This document shows positions 26,661 through 35,142 of a stretch of 64,000 bases of DNA, in pieces. The first letter of the stretch is position 1. Every line of letters starts with the position of its first letter. This DNA comes from Bradyrhizobium guangzhouense (GTDB lineage: Bacteria; Pseudomonadota; Alphaproteobacteria; Rhizobiales; Xanthobacteraceae): the NCBI RefSeq assembly GCF_004114955.1, contig NZ_CP030053.1, positions 2,542,001-2,606,000 on the forward strand, read 5' to 3'. Below the pieces are notes generated by a model. It ran no database searches and was not told where the DNA came from. It saw only the letters and a list, made by a program, of their open reading frames with translations. The position numbers and the translations under genes were made by a program.

Positions 26661-27086
26661 TCAGGCCGCGGTGCTGACGTGGCCCTCGGGATGCGCAGCG
26701 TTGTATTGGTCGCGCAGCTTCTCCTCGTAGGCGATCAGCTTGCGAGCATCCTTCAGCGCCCGGTAGAGGTCGCCGTTCAGGATGTTGTTGTTGATGCCCT
26801 CGATGATCGGCCAGGAGCTCGGTACCGCGGTGACGATGTCGCGCACCAGGTTGAAATAGGTGCCGTGCTGGGTCTGCGGGTCCGGCGAGATGTACATGAG
26901 CTGGACCGCCAGATAGACGAGCTTGGCCGGCGTATCGGCGGTCTCAGGCGTGAGGATGTCGCGCTCGCGCAGGATCGGCACGTTCTCGCCGTCGATCAGA
27001 AGGCGGGCGCGCTGGTCAGTGTTGGTGATGACGCAGTTGCCGACAATGATCCGTTCGTGCGGCCTGAGCTCGACCTTGAGGGCCAT
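26661..27086 (-). CDS. flbT: Flagellin post-transcriptional regulator FlbT
   Basis: 141 residues matching FlbT: MALKVELRPHERIIVGNCVI start, TPAKLVYLAVQLMYI and the central VPSSWPIIEGINNNILNGDLYRALK block. In Caulobacter FlbT binds the 5' leader of flagellin mRNA and lowers its stability until hook assembly is complete. The ATG at 27086 gives the conserved N-terminus. It diverges from the first of four flagellin genes, its expected targets. Confidence 0.95.
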   Translation of the reverse strand: MALKVELRPHERIIVGNCVITNTDQRARLLIDGENVPILRERDILTPETADTPAKLVYLAVQLMYISPDPQTQHGTYFNLVRDIVTAVPSSWPIIEGINNNILNGDLYRALKDARKLIAYEEKLRDQYNAAHPEGHVSTAA

Positions 27087-27301
27087 TTGCCTGTTCTCCA
27101 TCAACGCTTTCGTAACCGAAGCGCATGTTGTGGCGGTGCAGGGCGCGATACTCCCTCAACATTAGTTAACGAGTTCTGAATCCGGGGCGTCGCCACGGAA
27201 AAGCTCAATCATATCAATGATGAAATTGCACGGCTGCGCGCCGCTGCCGCTGCGTAGGTGAGCCGAATCACGCCGCGACTCAGCGAAAGCGCCGGTTTCA
27301 T

Positions 27302-27316
27302 TTCATGCTTCGTTAG
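27302..27316 (+). promoter_or_regulatory. Conserved fliC upstream motif, copy 1
   Basis: TTCATGCTTCGTTAG, 105 bp before fliC1. Related 15-mers precede fliC2 and fliC3 at 93-94 bp. They could be a shared promoter core or a regulator site; function not known. Confidence 0.45.
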
Positions 27317-27385
27317 ATTCTCGGAGCCACCGTCCGCCGGTCGCTGGGTCAATCAAGATCCCAGGACGCGTAACAGTAGCGTCGT

Positions 27386-27400
27386 TTACCAGAAAGGTAA
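27386..27400 (+). promoter_or_regulatory. Leader hairpin enclosing the fliC1 ribosome-binding site
   Basis: TTACC (27386-27390), loop AGAAA, GGTAA (27396-27400). The purine-rich AGAAAGG that would pair with 16S rRNA is inside the loop and right arm, and the ATG follows 6 bases later. A weaker version is present at fliC2 (30023-30035). A candidate FlbT target. Confidence 0.45.
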
Positions 27401-27406
27401 CACCCA

Positions 27407-29686
27407 ATGTCCGGTATTGTTCTCTCCGCATCGGTTCGCCAGAACCTGCTCTCCCTCCAGTCCACCGCCGATCTTCTCGCCACCACTCAGAACCGTCTGT
27501 CGACGGGCAAGAGCGTGAACTCGGCTCTGGACAATCCCACCAACTTCTTCACCGCCCAGTCGCTCGACAACCGCGCCAGCGACATCAACAATCTGCTCGA
27601 CAACATCGGCAACGGCGTGCAGGTGCTGCAGGCTGCCAACACCGGCATCACCTCGCTGCAGAAGCTCGTCGACTCCGCCAAGTCGATCGCCAACCAGGCG
27701 CTGCAGACCACCGTCGGTTACTCCACCAAGTCCAACGTCTCCACCTCGATCTCCGGTGCGACGGCGGCCGACCTGCGTGGCACGACCAGCTTTGCGAGCG
27801 CCACCGCAAGCGGCAACGTCGTTTATGACGGCGCCGCCGGCGGCACCACCGCAGCAAGCGGTGCGACGACCCTCGGCGCCACCATCGGCGTTCTGCAGGG
27901 AACGGCGGCAACGGCCGGTGACGGCACCACGGCCCTGACCGGCGCCATCACCCTGATCGCCACCAACGGCACCACGGCGACCGGCCTGGGCGCCAACGCC
28001 CAGCCCGCCGACGGCGACACGCTGACGGTCAATGGCAAGACCATCACCTTCCGTGCGGGCTCCGCTCCGGCGACGTCAGGCGTTCCGACCGGCTCCGGCG
28101 TCAGCGGCAACATCGTCACCGACGGCAATGGCAACTCGACCGTCTATCTCGGTACCGCGGGTACGCCGACCGCGAGCGTCAGCGACCTCTTGACAGCAGT
28201 CGACCTCGCCAGCGGCGTCAAGACGGTTTCGATCAGCTCCGGTTCTGCGACGATCGCCACCAGCGTCAACCAGACCGCCTCGAGCGTCGGCGGCGGCAAG
28301 GTCTCGCTGGAAAGCTCGACCGGTGCGGATCTGAGCGTGACGGGCAAGGCTGACCTGCTCAAGGCTCTCGGCCTGACCACGTCGGTGGGTGGCGGCAACG
28401 CCACCGTCAACGTCAACCGGACCACGAGTTCGGCCTCGCTGGGCGCGACGATCACGGACGGTTCGACGTTGAACGTCGACGGTCACGTCATCACGTTCAA
28501 GAACGCGCCGACCCCCGGCACGACCGGTGCTCCGAGCGTTCCGTCCGGCTTCGGTGCGAGCGGCGCGGTCGTCACCGACGGCAACGGCAACTCGACCGTC
28601 TACCTGCAGGGCGGCACGGTCAACGACGTGCTGAAGGCGATCGACCTTGCCACCGGCGTGCAGACCGCGACGGTCAACGCCAACGGCACCGCGACGCTTG
28701 CGACCGCCACCGGCCAGACCAACTCGTCGATCAACGCCTCGGGTCAGCTGAAGATCTCGACCGGCGTCAACGCCGACCTGTCGGTCACCGGCACCGGCAA
28801 CGCGCTGAACGTGCTTGGCCTCGCCGGCAACACCGGCACGGCAAGCGCCTTCACCGCGGCTCGTACCTCCGGCGTCGGCGGCATCACCGGCAAGACCTTG
28901 ACCTTCACCTCCTTCAACGGTGGTACGGCGGTCAACGTTACCTTCGGTGACGGCACCAACGGCACGGTCAAGACGCTCGATCAGCTCAACTCGCAGCTGC
29001 AGGCCAACAATCTGTCGGCCACGATCGACGCCAATGGCCGGCTGACGATCTCGACCACCAACGACTACGCGTCCTCGACCATCGGTTCGAGCACCGCAGG
29101 TGGTTCGATCGGCGGCACGCTCACCACGTCGCTGACGTTCTCGACGGCTTCGGCGCCTGTTCAGGACACGGTTGCCCAGACGACTCGCGCCAACCTGGTC
29201 TCTCAGTATAACAACATCCTGAGCCAGATCGACTCGACCTCGCAGGACTCCTCGTTCAACGGCGTCAACCTGTTGAACGGCGATCAGCTCAAGCTGACGT
29301 TCGACGAGACCGGCAAGTCGAGCCTGAACATCACCGGCGTGACCTACAACTCGAAGGGTCTGGGCCTCGCTTCGTTGACCAGCGGTGTCGATTTCATCGA
29401 CAACGCTGCCACCAACAAGGTGTTGACCAACCTGAACGCCGCGTCGAGCACGCTGCGCTCGGAAGCTTCGAGCCTCGGCTCGAACCTCTCGGTGGTGCAG
29501 GTTCGTCAGGACTTCAACAAGAACCTGATCAACGTGCTGCAGACCGGTTCGTCCAACCTGACGCTGGCCGACACCAACGTCGAAGCGGCGAACAGCCAGG
29601 CGCTGTCGACCCGCCAGTCGATCGCGGTCTCCGCGCTGTCGCTGGCCAACCAGTCGCAGCAGAGCGTGCTCCAGCTGCTCCGCTAA
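27407..29686 (+). CDS. fliC: Flagellin, copy 1 (large subunit type)
   Basis: 759 residues. Conserved D0/D1 ends: SVRQNLLSLQSTADLLATTQ with LSTGKSVNSALDNP at the N-terminus, and NVEAANSQALSTRQSIAVSALSLANQ ending SVLQLLR. The middle is a beta-rich Thr/Gly/Asn domain with an internal duplication: unit A about 200-345 (DTLTVNGKTITF, DGNGNSTVYLG) and unit B about 350-490 (STLNVDGHVITF, DGNGNSTVYLQG), then a shorter related block about 494-560. No cysteine seen. It polymerises into the filament. First of four tandem copies; nearly identical to copy 2. Confidence 0.96.
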   Translation: MSGIVLSASVRQNLLSLQSTADLLATTQNRLSTGKSVNSALDNPTNFFTAQSLDNRASDINNLLDNIGNGVQVLQAANTGITSLQKLVDSAKSIANQALQTTVGYSTKSNVSTSISGATAADLRGTTSFASATASGNVVYDGAAGGTTAASGATTLGATIGVLQGTAATAGDGTTALTGAITLIATNGTTATGLGANAQPADGDTLTVNGKTITFRAGSAPATSGVPTGSGVSGNIVTDGNGNSTVYLGTAGTPTASVSDLLTAVDLASGVKTVSISSGSATIATSVNQTASSVGGGKVSLESSTGADLSVTGKADLLKALGLTTSVGGGNATVNVNRTTSSASLGATITDGSTLNVDGHVITFKNAPTPGTTGAPSVPSGFGASGAVVTDGNGNSTVYLQGGTVNDVLKAIDLATGVQTATVNANGTATLATATGQTNSSINASGQLKISTGVNADLSVTGTGNALNVLGLAGNTGTASAFTAARTSGVGGITGKTLTFTSFNGGTAVNVTFGDGTNGTVKTLDQLNSQLQANNLSATIDANGRLTISTTNDYASSTIGSSTAGGSIGGTLTTSLTFSTASAPVQDTVAQTTRANLVSQYNNILSQIDSTSQDSSFNGVNLLNGDQLKLTFDETGKSSLNITGVTYNSKGLGLASLTSGVDFIDNAATNKVLTNLNAASSTLRSEASSLGSNLSVVQVRQDFNKNLINVLQTGSSNLTLADTNVEAANSQALSTRQSIAVSALSLANQSQQSVLQLLR

Positions 29687-29715
29687 TAGCTGACAGCATC
29701 GCTAAGCAGGATCCG

Positions 29716-29747
29716 GCGGCGGGGCTTCGGCCCCGCCGCTTTCTTTT
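29716..29747 (+). terminator. Terminator after fliC1
   Basis: GCGGCGGGGC, TTCG tetraloop, GCCCCGCCGC, then TTTCTTTT. The stretch from the fliC stop to the stem is identical to that after fliC2. Confidence 0.93.
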
Positions 29748-30042
29748 GTGCCGGCACCGGAGTGCCGCTCGCTCATTGAAGGCGATGCCTTTCAATGCAG
29801 CGGATTGCTCACTCTGAGTTATGGTTGACAAGTAGCAAACGCGCTGCGGCTGCACCAAAAAGCATCATTCGATCATGACGATAGAAGTGGGCGCGATCCG
29901 GGGGCGATCGCTCACATGGTGAATCCGTGCAAGGACTCGCGCGACACGCTTCATGCTTTGTTAGCCGTCTGCGTTCACCGTCCCGGCATCGATTAATCCT
30001 AATCGAAGTTTGTTGCGTTGCGTACCAGAAGGGTAACACTCA
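29748..30042. other. Intergenic spacer fliC1-fliC2
   Basis: About 295 bp with no gene. It holds a GTTATGGTTGA segment (also present as GTTATGGTTAA before fliC3), the copy-2 motif and a short leader. Confidence 0.4.
29950..29964 (+). promoter_or_regulatory. Conserved fliC upstream motif, copy 2
   Basis: TTCATGCTTTGTTAG, 93 bp before fliC2. It shares 14 of 15 bases with the fliC1 copy although flanking DNA differs. Confidence 0.45.
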
Positions 30043-32322
30043 ATGTCCGGTATCGTTCTCTCATCTTCGGTTCGTCAGAACCTGCTCTCCCTCCAGTCCA
30101 CCGCCGATCTTCTCGCCACCACTCAGAGCCGTCTGTCGACCGGCAAGAGCGTGAACTCCGCCCTGGACAATCCGACCAACTTCTTCACCGCCCAGTCGCT
30201 CGACAACCGCGCCAGCGACATCAACAACCTGCTCGACGGCATCGCCAACGGCGTGCAGGTGCTGCAGGCTGCCAACACCGGCATCACCTCGCTGCAGAAG
30301 CTGATCGACAGCGCGAAGTCGATCGCCAACCAGGCGCTGCAGACCACCGTCGGTTACTCCACCAAGTCCAACGTCTCCACCACGATCTCCGGTGCGACGG
30401 CGGCCGACCTGCGTGGCACGACCAGCTTTGCCAGCGCCACCGCAAGCAGCAACGTCATTTATGACGGCGCCGCCGGCGGCACCACCGCAGCGAGCGGTGC
30501 GACGACCCTCGGGGCCACCATCGGCGTTCTGCAGGGAACGGCGGCAACGGCCGGTGACGGCACCACGGCCCTGACCGGCGCCATCACCCTGATCGCCACC
30601 AACGGCACCACGGCGACCGGCCTGGCCGCCAACGCCCAGCCCGCCGACGGCGACACGCTGACCGTGAATGGCAAGACCATCACCTTCCGTGCGGGCTCCG
30701 CTCCGGCGACGTCAGGCGTTCCGACCGGCTCCGGCGTCAGTGGCAACATCGTCACCGACGGCAATGGCAACTCGACCGTCTATCTCGGTACCGCGGGTAC
30801 GCCGACCGCGAGCGTCAGCGACCTCTTGACAGCAGTCGACCTCGCCAGCGGCGTCAAGACGGTTTCGATCAGCTCCGGCGCTGCGACCATCGCCACGAGC
30901 GTCAACCAGACCGCCTCGAGCGTCGGCGGCGGCAAGGTCTCGCTGGAAACCTCGACCGGTGCGGACCTGAGCGTGACGGGCAAGGCTGACCTGCTCAAGG
31001 CTCTCGGCCTGACCACGTCGGTGGGCGGCGGCAACGCCACCGTCAACGTCAACCGGACCACGAGCTCGGCCTCGCTGGGCGCGACGATCGCTGACGGTTC
31101 GACGCTGAACGTCGACGGTCACGTCATCACGTTCAAGAACGCGCCGACCCCCGGCACCACCGGTGCGCCGAGCGTTCCGTCCGGCTTCGGTGCGAGCGGT
31201 GCGGTCGTCACCGACGGCAACGGCAACTCGACCGTTTACCTGCAGGGCGGCACCGTCAACGACGTGCTGAAAGCGATCGACCTTGCCACCGGCGTGCAGA
31301 CCGCGACGGTCAATGCCAACGGCACCGCGACGCTTGCGACGGCCACCGGCCAAACCAACTCGTCGATCAACGCCTCGGGTCAGCTGAAGATCTCGACCGG
31401 CGTCAACGCCGATCTGTCGGTCACCGGCACCGGCAATGCGCTGAACGTGCTTGGCCTCGCCGGCAACACCGGCACGGCGAATGCCTTCACCGCGGCGCGT
31501 ACCTCAGGTGTCGGCGGCATCACCGGCAAGACCTTGACCTTCACCTCCTTCAGCGGCGGCACGGCGGTCAACGTCACCTTCGGCGACGGCACCAACGGCA
31601 CGGTCAAGACGCTCGATCAGCTCAACTCGCAGCTTCAGGCCAATAACCTGACCGCGACGATCGACGCCAATGGCCGGCTGACGATCTCGACCACCAACGA
31701 CTACGCGTCCTCGACCATCGGTTCGAGCACCGCAGGTGGTTCGATCGGCGGCACGCTCACCACGGCATTGACGTTCTCGACGGCTTCCACTCCCGTCCAG
31801 GATGCGGTTGCGCAGACCTCTCGTGCCAACCTGGTCAACCAGTACAACAACATCCTCCAGCAGATCGACTCGACCTCGCAGGACTCCTCGTTCAACGGCG
31901 TCAACCTGTTGAACGGCGACCAGCTCAAGCTGGTGTTCGACGAGACCGGCAAGTCGAGCCTCAGCATCACCGGCGTGACCTACAACTCGAAGGGTCTGGG
32001 TCTCGCTGCGTTGACTGGTGGTGTCGACTTCATCGACAACTCCGCCACCAACAAGGTGCTGACCAACCTGAACACCGCGTCGAGCACGCTGCGCTCGGAA
32101 GCCTCGGCTCTGGGTTCGAACCTGACGATCGTGCAGGTTCGTCAGGACTTCAACAAGAACCTGATCAACGTGCTGCAGACCGGTTCGTCCAACCTGACGC
32201 TGGCCGACACCAACGTCGAAGCGGCGAACAGCCAGGCGCTGTCGACCCGCCAGTCGATCGCGGTCTCCGCGCTGTCGCTGGCCAACCAGTCGCAGCAGAG
32301 CGTGCTCCAGCTGCTCCGCTAA
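30043..32322 (+). CDS. fliC: Flagellin, copy 2
   Basis: 759 residues, the same architecture as copy 1 and different at only a few dozen residues (for example SSSVRQ instead of SASVRQ at the start, LDGIANG instead of LDNIGNG). Identity extends past the stop into the terminator, suggesting recent duplication or gene conversion. It has its own upstream motif and terminator, so it is probably a monocistronic unit. The leader TACC...GGTA pairing is weaker than in copy 1. Confidence 0.96.
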   Translation: MSGIVLSSSVRQNLLSLQSTADLLATTQSRLSTGKSVNSALDNPTNFFTAQSLDNRASDINNLLDGIANGVQVLQAANTGITSLQKLIDSAKSIANQALQTTVGYSTKSNVSTTISGATAADLRGTTSFASATASSNVIYDGAAGGTTAASGATTLGATIGVLQGTAATAGDGTTALTGAITLIATNGTTATGLAANAQPADGDTLTVNGKTITFRAGSAPATSGVPTGSGVSGNIVTDGNGNSTVYLGTAGTPTASVSDLLTAVDLASGVKTVSISSGAATIATSVNQTASSVGGGKVSLETSTGADLSVTGKADLLKALGLTTSVGGGNATVNVNRTTSSASLGATIADGSTLNVDGHVITFKNAPTPGTTGAPSVPSGFGASGAVVTDGNGNSTVYLQGGTVNDVLKAIDLATGVQTATVNANGTATLATATGQTNSSINASGQLKISTGVNADLSVTGTGNALNVLGLAGNTGTANAFTAARTSGVGGITGKTLTFTSFSGGTAVNVTFGDGTNGTVKTLDQLNSQLQANNLTATIDANGRLTISTTNDYASSTIGSSTAGGSIGGTLTTALTFSTASTPVQDAVAQTSRANLVNQYNNILQQIDSTSQDSSFNGVNLLNGDQLKLVFDETGKSSLSITGVTYNSKGLGLAALTGGVDFIDNSATNKVLTNLNTASSTLRSEASALGSNLTIVQVRQDFNKNLINVLQTGSSNLTLADTNVEAANSQALSTRQSIAVSALSLANQSQQSVLQLLR

Positions 32323-32351
32323 TAGCTGACAGCATCGCTAAGCAGGATCCG

Positions 32352-32382
32352 GCGGCGGGGCTTCGGCCCCGCCGCTTTTTTG
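32352..32382 (+). terminator. Terminator after fliC2
   Basis: GCGGCGGGGC-TTCG-GCCCCGCCGC followed by six T. Same stem as after fliC1. Confidence 0.93.
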
Positions 32383-32644
32383 TCGTCATCAGGTATTCGA
32401 GGAGGCGGAGAGCGGCGAAAAAGTAACCAGCGGTTATGGTTAATGGAGCGTAAGCAAGCAAAATCGCCAATGATTTCAGGCCGATTGCGAGGGCTGGGAG
32501 CGCGCCCCAATGGTTTATGGTGAACCGATGCTTGGGAGTGCGAGGTTCGTTTCACCCTTTATTAGCCATGTCGGGGCACCCTGGGGCCGTCACTCGATCC
32601 AGAAGCGATCGAACGAAGACGCGTAAGCCAGAAGGGTAAGAGTC
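32383..32644. other. Intergenic spacer fliC2-fliC3
   Basis: No gene. It holds an ATGGTTAA (reverse-strand TTAACCAT) at 32436-32443, the copy-3 motif, and AGAAGGG as ribosome site before fliC3. Confidence 0.4.
32551..32565 (+). promoter_or_regulatory. Conserved fliC upstream motif, copy 3
   Basis: TTCACCCTTTATTAG, 94 bp before fliC3, followed by CCAT so that the 3' end reads TTAGCCAT, one base from the CtrA-type octamer TTAACCAT. Confidence 0.4.
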
Positions 32645-34924
32645 ATGTCCGGTATCGTTCTCTCTGCGTCGGTTCGTCAGAACCTGCTCTCTCTCCAGTC
32701 CACCGCCGATCTTCTCGCCACCACACAGAACCGTCTGTCGACCGGCAGGAGCGTCAATTCGGCCCTGGACAATCCCACCAACTTCTTCACCGCACAGTCG
32801 CTCGACAACCGCGCCAGCGACATCAACAACCTGCTCGATGGCATCGCCAACGGCGTGCAGGTGCTGCAGGCGGCCAACACCGGCCTGACCTCGCTGCAGA
32901 AGCTGATCGACAGCGCCAAGTCGATCGCCAATCAGGCGCTCCAGACCACCGTTGGTTACTCCACCAAATCGAACGTCTCCACCACGATCGCGGGTGCGAC
33001 AGCGGCCGACCTGCGTGGCACGACCAGCTTTGCCAGCGCCACCGCAAGCAGCAACGTGCTGTATAACGGCACAGCCGGCGGCACCACGGCGGCGGCCGGC
33101 ACCACCACGCTGGGCGCCACCATCGGCGTTCTGCAGGGAACGGCGGCAACGGCCGGTGACGGCACCACGGCCCTGACCGGCGCCATCACCCTGATCGCCA
33201 CCAACGGCACCACGGCGACCGGCCTAGGCGCCAACGCCCAGCCCGCCGACGGCGACACGCTGACGGTCAATGGCAAGACCATCACCTTCCGTGCGGGCTC
33301 AGCTCCGTCGACGTCAGGCGTTCCGGCTGGTTCTGGCGTCAGTGGCAACATCGTCACCGACGGCAATGGCAACTCGACCGTCTATCTCGGCACCGCGGGT
33401 ACGCCGACCGCGAGCGTCAGCGACCTCTTGACCGCAGTCGACCTCGCCAGCGGTGTGAAGACGGTCTCGATCAGCGCCGGCGCTGCGACGATCGCCACCA
33501 GCGTCAACCAGACGCCTTCAAGCGTCGGCGGCGGCAAGGTCTCGCTGGAAAGCTCGACCGGTGCGGATCTGAGTGTGACGGGCAAGGCCGATCTGCTCAA
33601 GGCTCTCGGCCTGACCACCTCTACCGGCGCGGGCAATGCCACCGTCAACGTCAACCGGACCACGAGCGCAGCCTCGCTGGGCGCGACGATCACGGACGGC
33701 TCGACGCTGAACGTCGACGGTCACGTCATCACGTTCAAGAACGCGCCGACCCCCGGCACGACCGGTGCTCCGAGCGTTCCGTCCGGCTTCGGTGCGAGCG
33801 GCGCGGTCGTCACCGACGGCAACGGCAACTCGACCGTCTACCTGCAGGGCGGCACCGTCAACGACGTGCTGAAGGCGATCGACCTTGCCACAGGCGTGCA
33901 GACCGCGACCATCAATGCCAACGGCACCGCGACGCTTGCGACCGCCACCGGCCAGTCGAACTCGACGATCAATACGTCGGGCCAGCTGAAGATCTCGACC
34001 GGCATCAATGCCGATCTGTCGATCACCGGCACCGGCAACGCGCTGAACGTCTTCGGTCTCGCCGGCAACACCGGCAACGCCACGGCGTTCTCCGCCGCGC
34101 GCACCTCCGGCCTCGGCGGCATCGCGGGCAAGACCTTGACCTTCACCTCCTTCAACGGCGGTACGGCGGTCAACGTTACCTTCGGTGACGGCACCAACGG
34201 CACGGTCAAGACGCTCGATCAGCTCAATTCGAAGCTGCAGGCCAACAACCTGTCGGCCACGATCGACGCCAACGGGCTGCTGACCATCACCGCATCCAAC
34301 GACTATGCGTCCTCGACGCTCGGTTCGGCGGTCGCGGGTGGCACGATCGGCGGCACGCTGACTTCGGCCCTGACCTTCTCGACGGCTTCCACCCCCGTCC
34401 AGGATGCGGTTGCGCAGACGGCTCGTGCAAATCTGGTCTCCCAGTACAACAACATCCTGAACCAGATCGACACGACCTCGCAGGACTCCTCGTTCAACGG
34501 CGTCAACCTGTTGAACGGCGACCAGCTCAAGCTGGTGTTCGACGAGACCGGCAAGTCGAGCCTGAACATCACCGGCGTGACCTACAACTCCAAGGGTCTG
34601 GGCCTCGCCTCACTGACCGTCGGTGTCGATTTCATCGACAACGCGGCGTCCAACCGCGTGCTGACCAACCTGAACGCCGCGTCGAGCACGCTGCGCTCGG
34701 AAGCCTCGGCTCTGGGTTCGAACCTCTCGGTGGTGCAGATCCGTCAGGACTTCAACAAGAACCTGATCAACGTGCTGCAGACCGGCTCGTCCAACCTGAC
34801 GCTGGCCGACACCAACGTCGAAGCGGCGAACAGCCAGGCGCTGTCGACCCGCCAGTCGATCGCGGTCTCCGCGCTGTCGCTGGCCAACACCTCGCAGCAG
34901 AGCGTGCTTCAGCTGCTCCGCTAA
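32645..34924 (+). CDS. fliC: Flagellin, copy 3
   Basis: 759 residues with the same ends and the same duplicated middle units as copies 1 and 2. It is a patchwork: some DNA stretches (for instance around 33130-33300) match copy 1 almost base for base while adjacent stretches differ, as expected from gene conversion. LSTGRSVNS at the N-terminus is a small difference from copies 1 and 2. Separate terminator, so an independent unit. Confidence 0.96.
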   Translation: MSGIVLSASVRQNLLSLQSTADLLATTQNRLSTGRSVNSALDNPTNFFTAQSLDNRASDINNLLDGIANGVQVLQAANTGLTSLQKLIDSAKSIANQALQTTVGYSTKSNVSTTIAGATAADLRGTTSFASATASSNVLYNGTAGGTTAAAGTTTLGATIGVLQGTAATAGDGTTALTGAITLIATNGTTATGLGANAQPADGDTLTVNGKTITFRAGSAPSTSGVPAGSGVSGNIVTDGNGNSTVYLGTAGTPTASVSDLLTAVDLASGVKTVSISAGAATIATSVNQTPSSVGGGKVSLESSTGADLSVTGKADLLKALGLTTSTGAGNATVNVNRTTSAASLGATITDGSTLNVDGHVITFKNAPTPGTTGAPSVPSGFGASGAVVTDGNGNSTVYLQGGTVNDVLKAIDLATGVQTATINANGTATLATATGQSNSTINTSGQLKISTGINADLSITGTGNALNVFGLAGNTGNATAFSAARTSGLGGIAGKTLTFTSFNGGTAVNVTFGDGTNGTVKTLDQLNSKLQANNLSATIDANGLLTITASNDYASSTLGSAVAGGTIGGTLTSALTFSTASTPVQDAVAQTARANLVSQYNNILNQIDTTSQDSSFNGVNLLNGDQLKLVFDETGKSSLNITGVTYNSKGLGLASLTVGVDFIDNAASNRVLTNLNAASSTLRSEASALGSNLSVVQIRQDFNKNLINVLQTGSSNLTLADTNVEAANSQALSTRQSIAVSALSLANTSQQSVLQLLR

Positions 34925-34952
34925 TAAGCGACTGAAATTACTCGATAAAATC

Positions 34953-34986
34953 GAGCGGTGGGGCTTTCGCCCCACCGCTCTTTCTT
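34953..34986 (+). terminator. Terminator after fliC3
   Basis: GAGCGGTGGGGC, loop TTTC, GCCCCACCGCTC: 12-bp perfect stem followed by TTTCTT. Confidence 0.93.
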
Positions 34987-35033
34987 GCGTTTGGTGGCAA
35001 GGAAAAGCGTACACCAGCCATTAACCCTATCCC

Positions 35034-35059
35034 TTAAACCGGCGTTAACCATACTTTAA
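35034..35059 (+). promoter_or_regulatory. Triple-phased CtrA-type site upstream of fliC4
   Basis: TTAA at 35034, 35045 and 35056, each 11 bp apart. The first pair forms TTAA-N7-TTAAC, the second TTAA-N7-TTAA, and the middle copy reads TTAACCAT. Two overlapping full boxes one helical turn apart, 84-109 bp before the ATG. Confidence 0.7.
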
Positions 35060-35142
35060 AGGACACGTCCTAAAACTGGACGAAAGCCCGCTTCCAGACC
35101 CGCGCGGCCGATTCGTATCCGGTTCAAGAGGAAGACTAGCCA

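Larger units (their letters stand above)
27087..27406. other. Divergent flbT/fliC1 control region
   Basis: 320 bp without a gene. It contains a TTAAC half-site near 27167 (on the flbT side), the fliC-type motif at 27302-27316, and a leader hairpin that holds the fliC1 ribosome site. No sigma-54 signature with GG-N10-GC and good flanks was found here. Confidence 0.5.
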
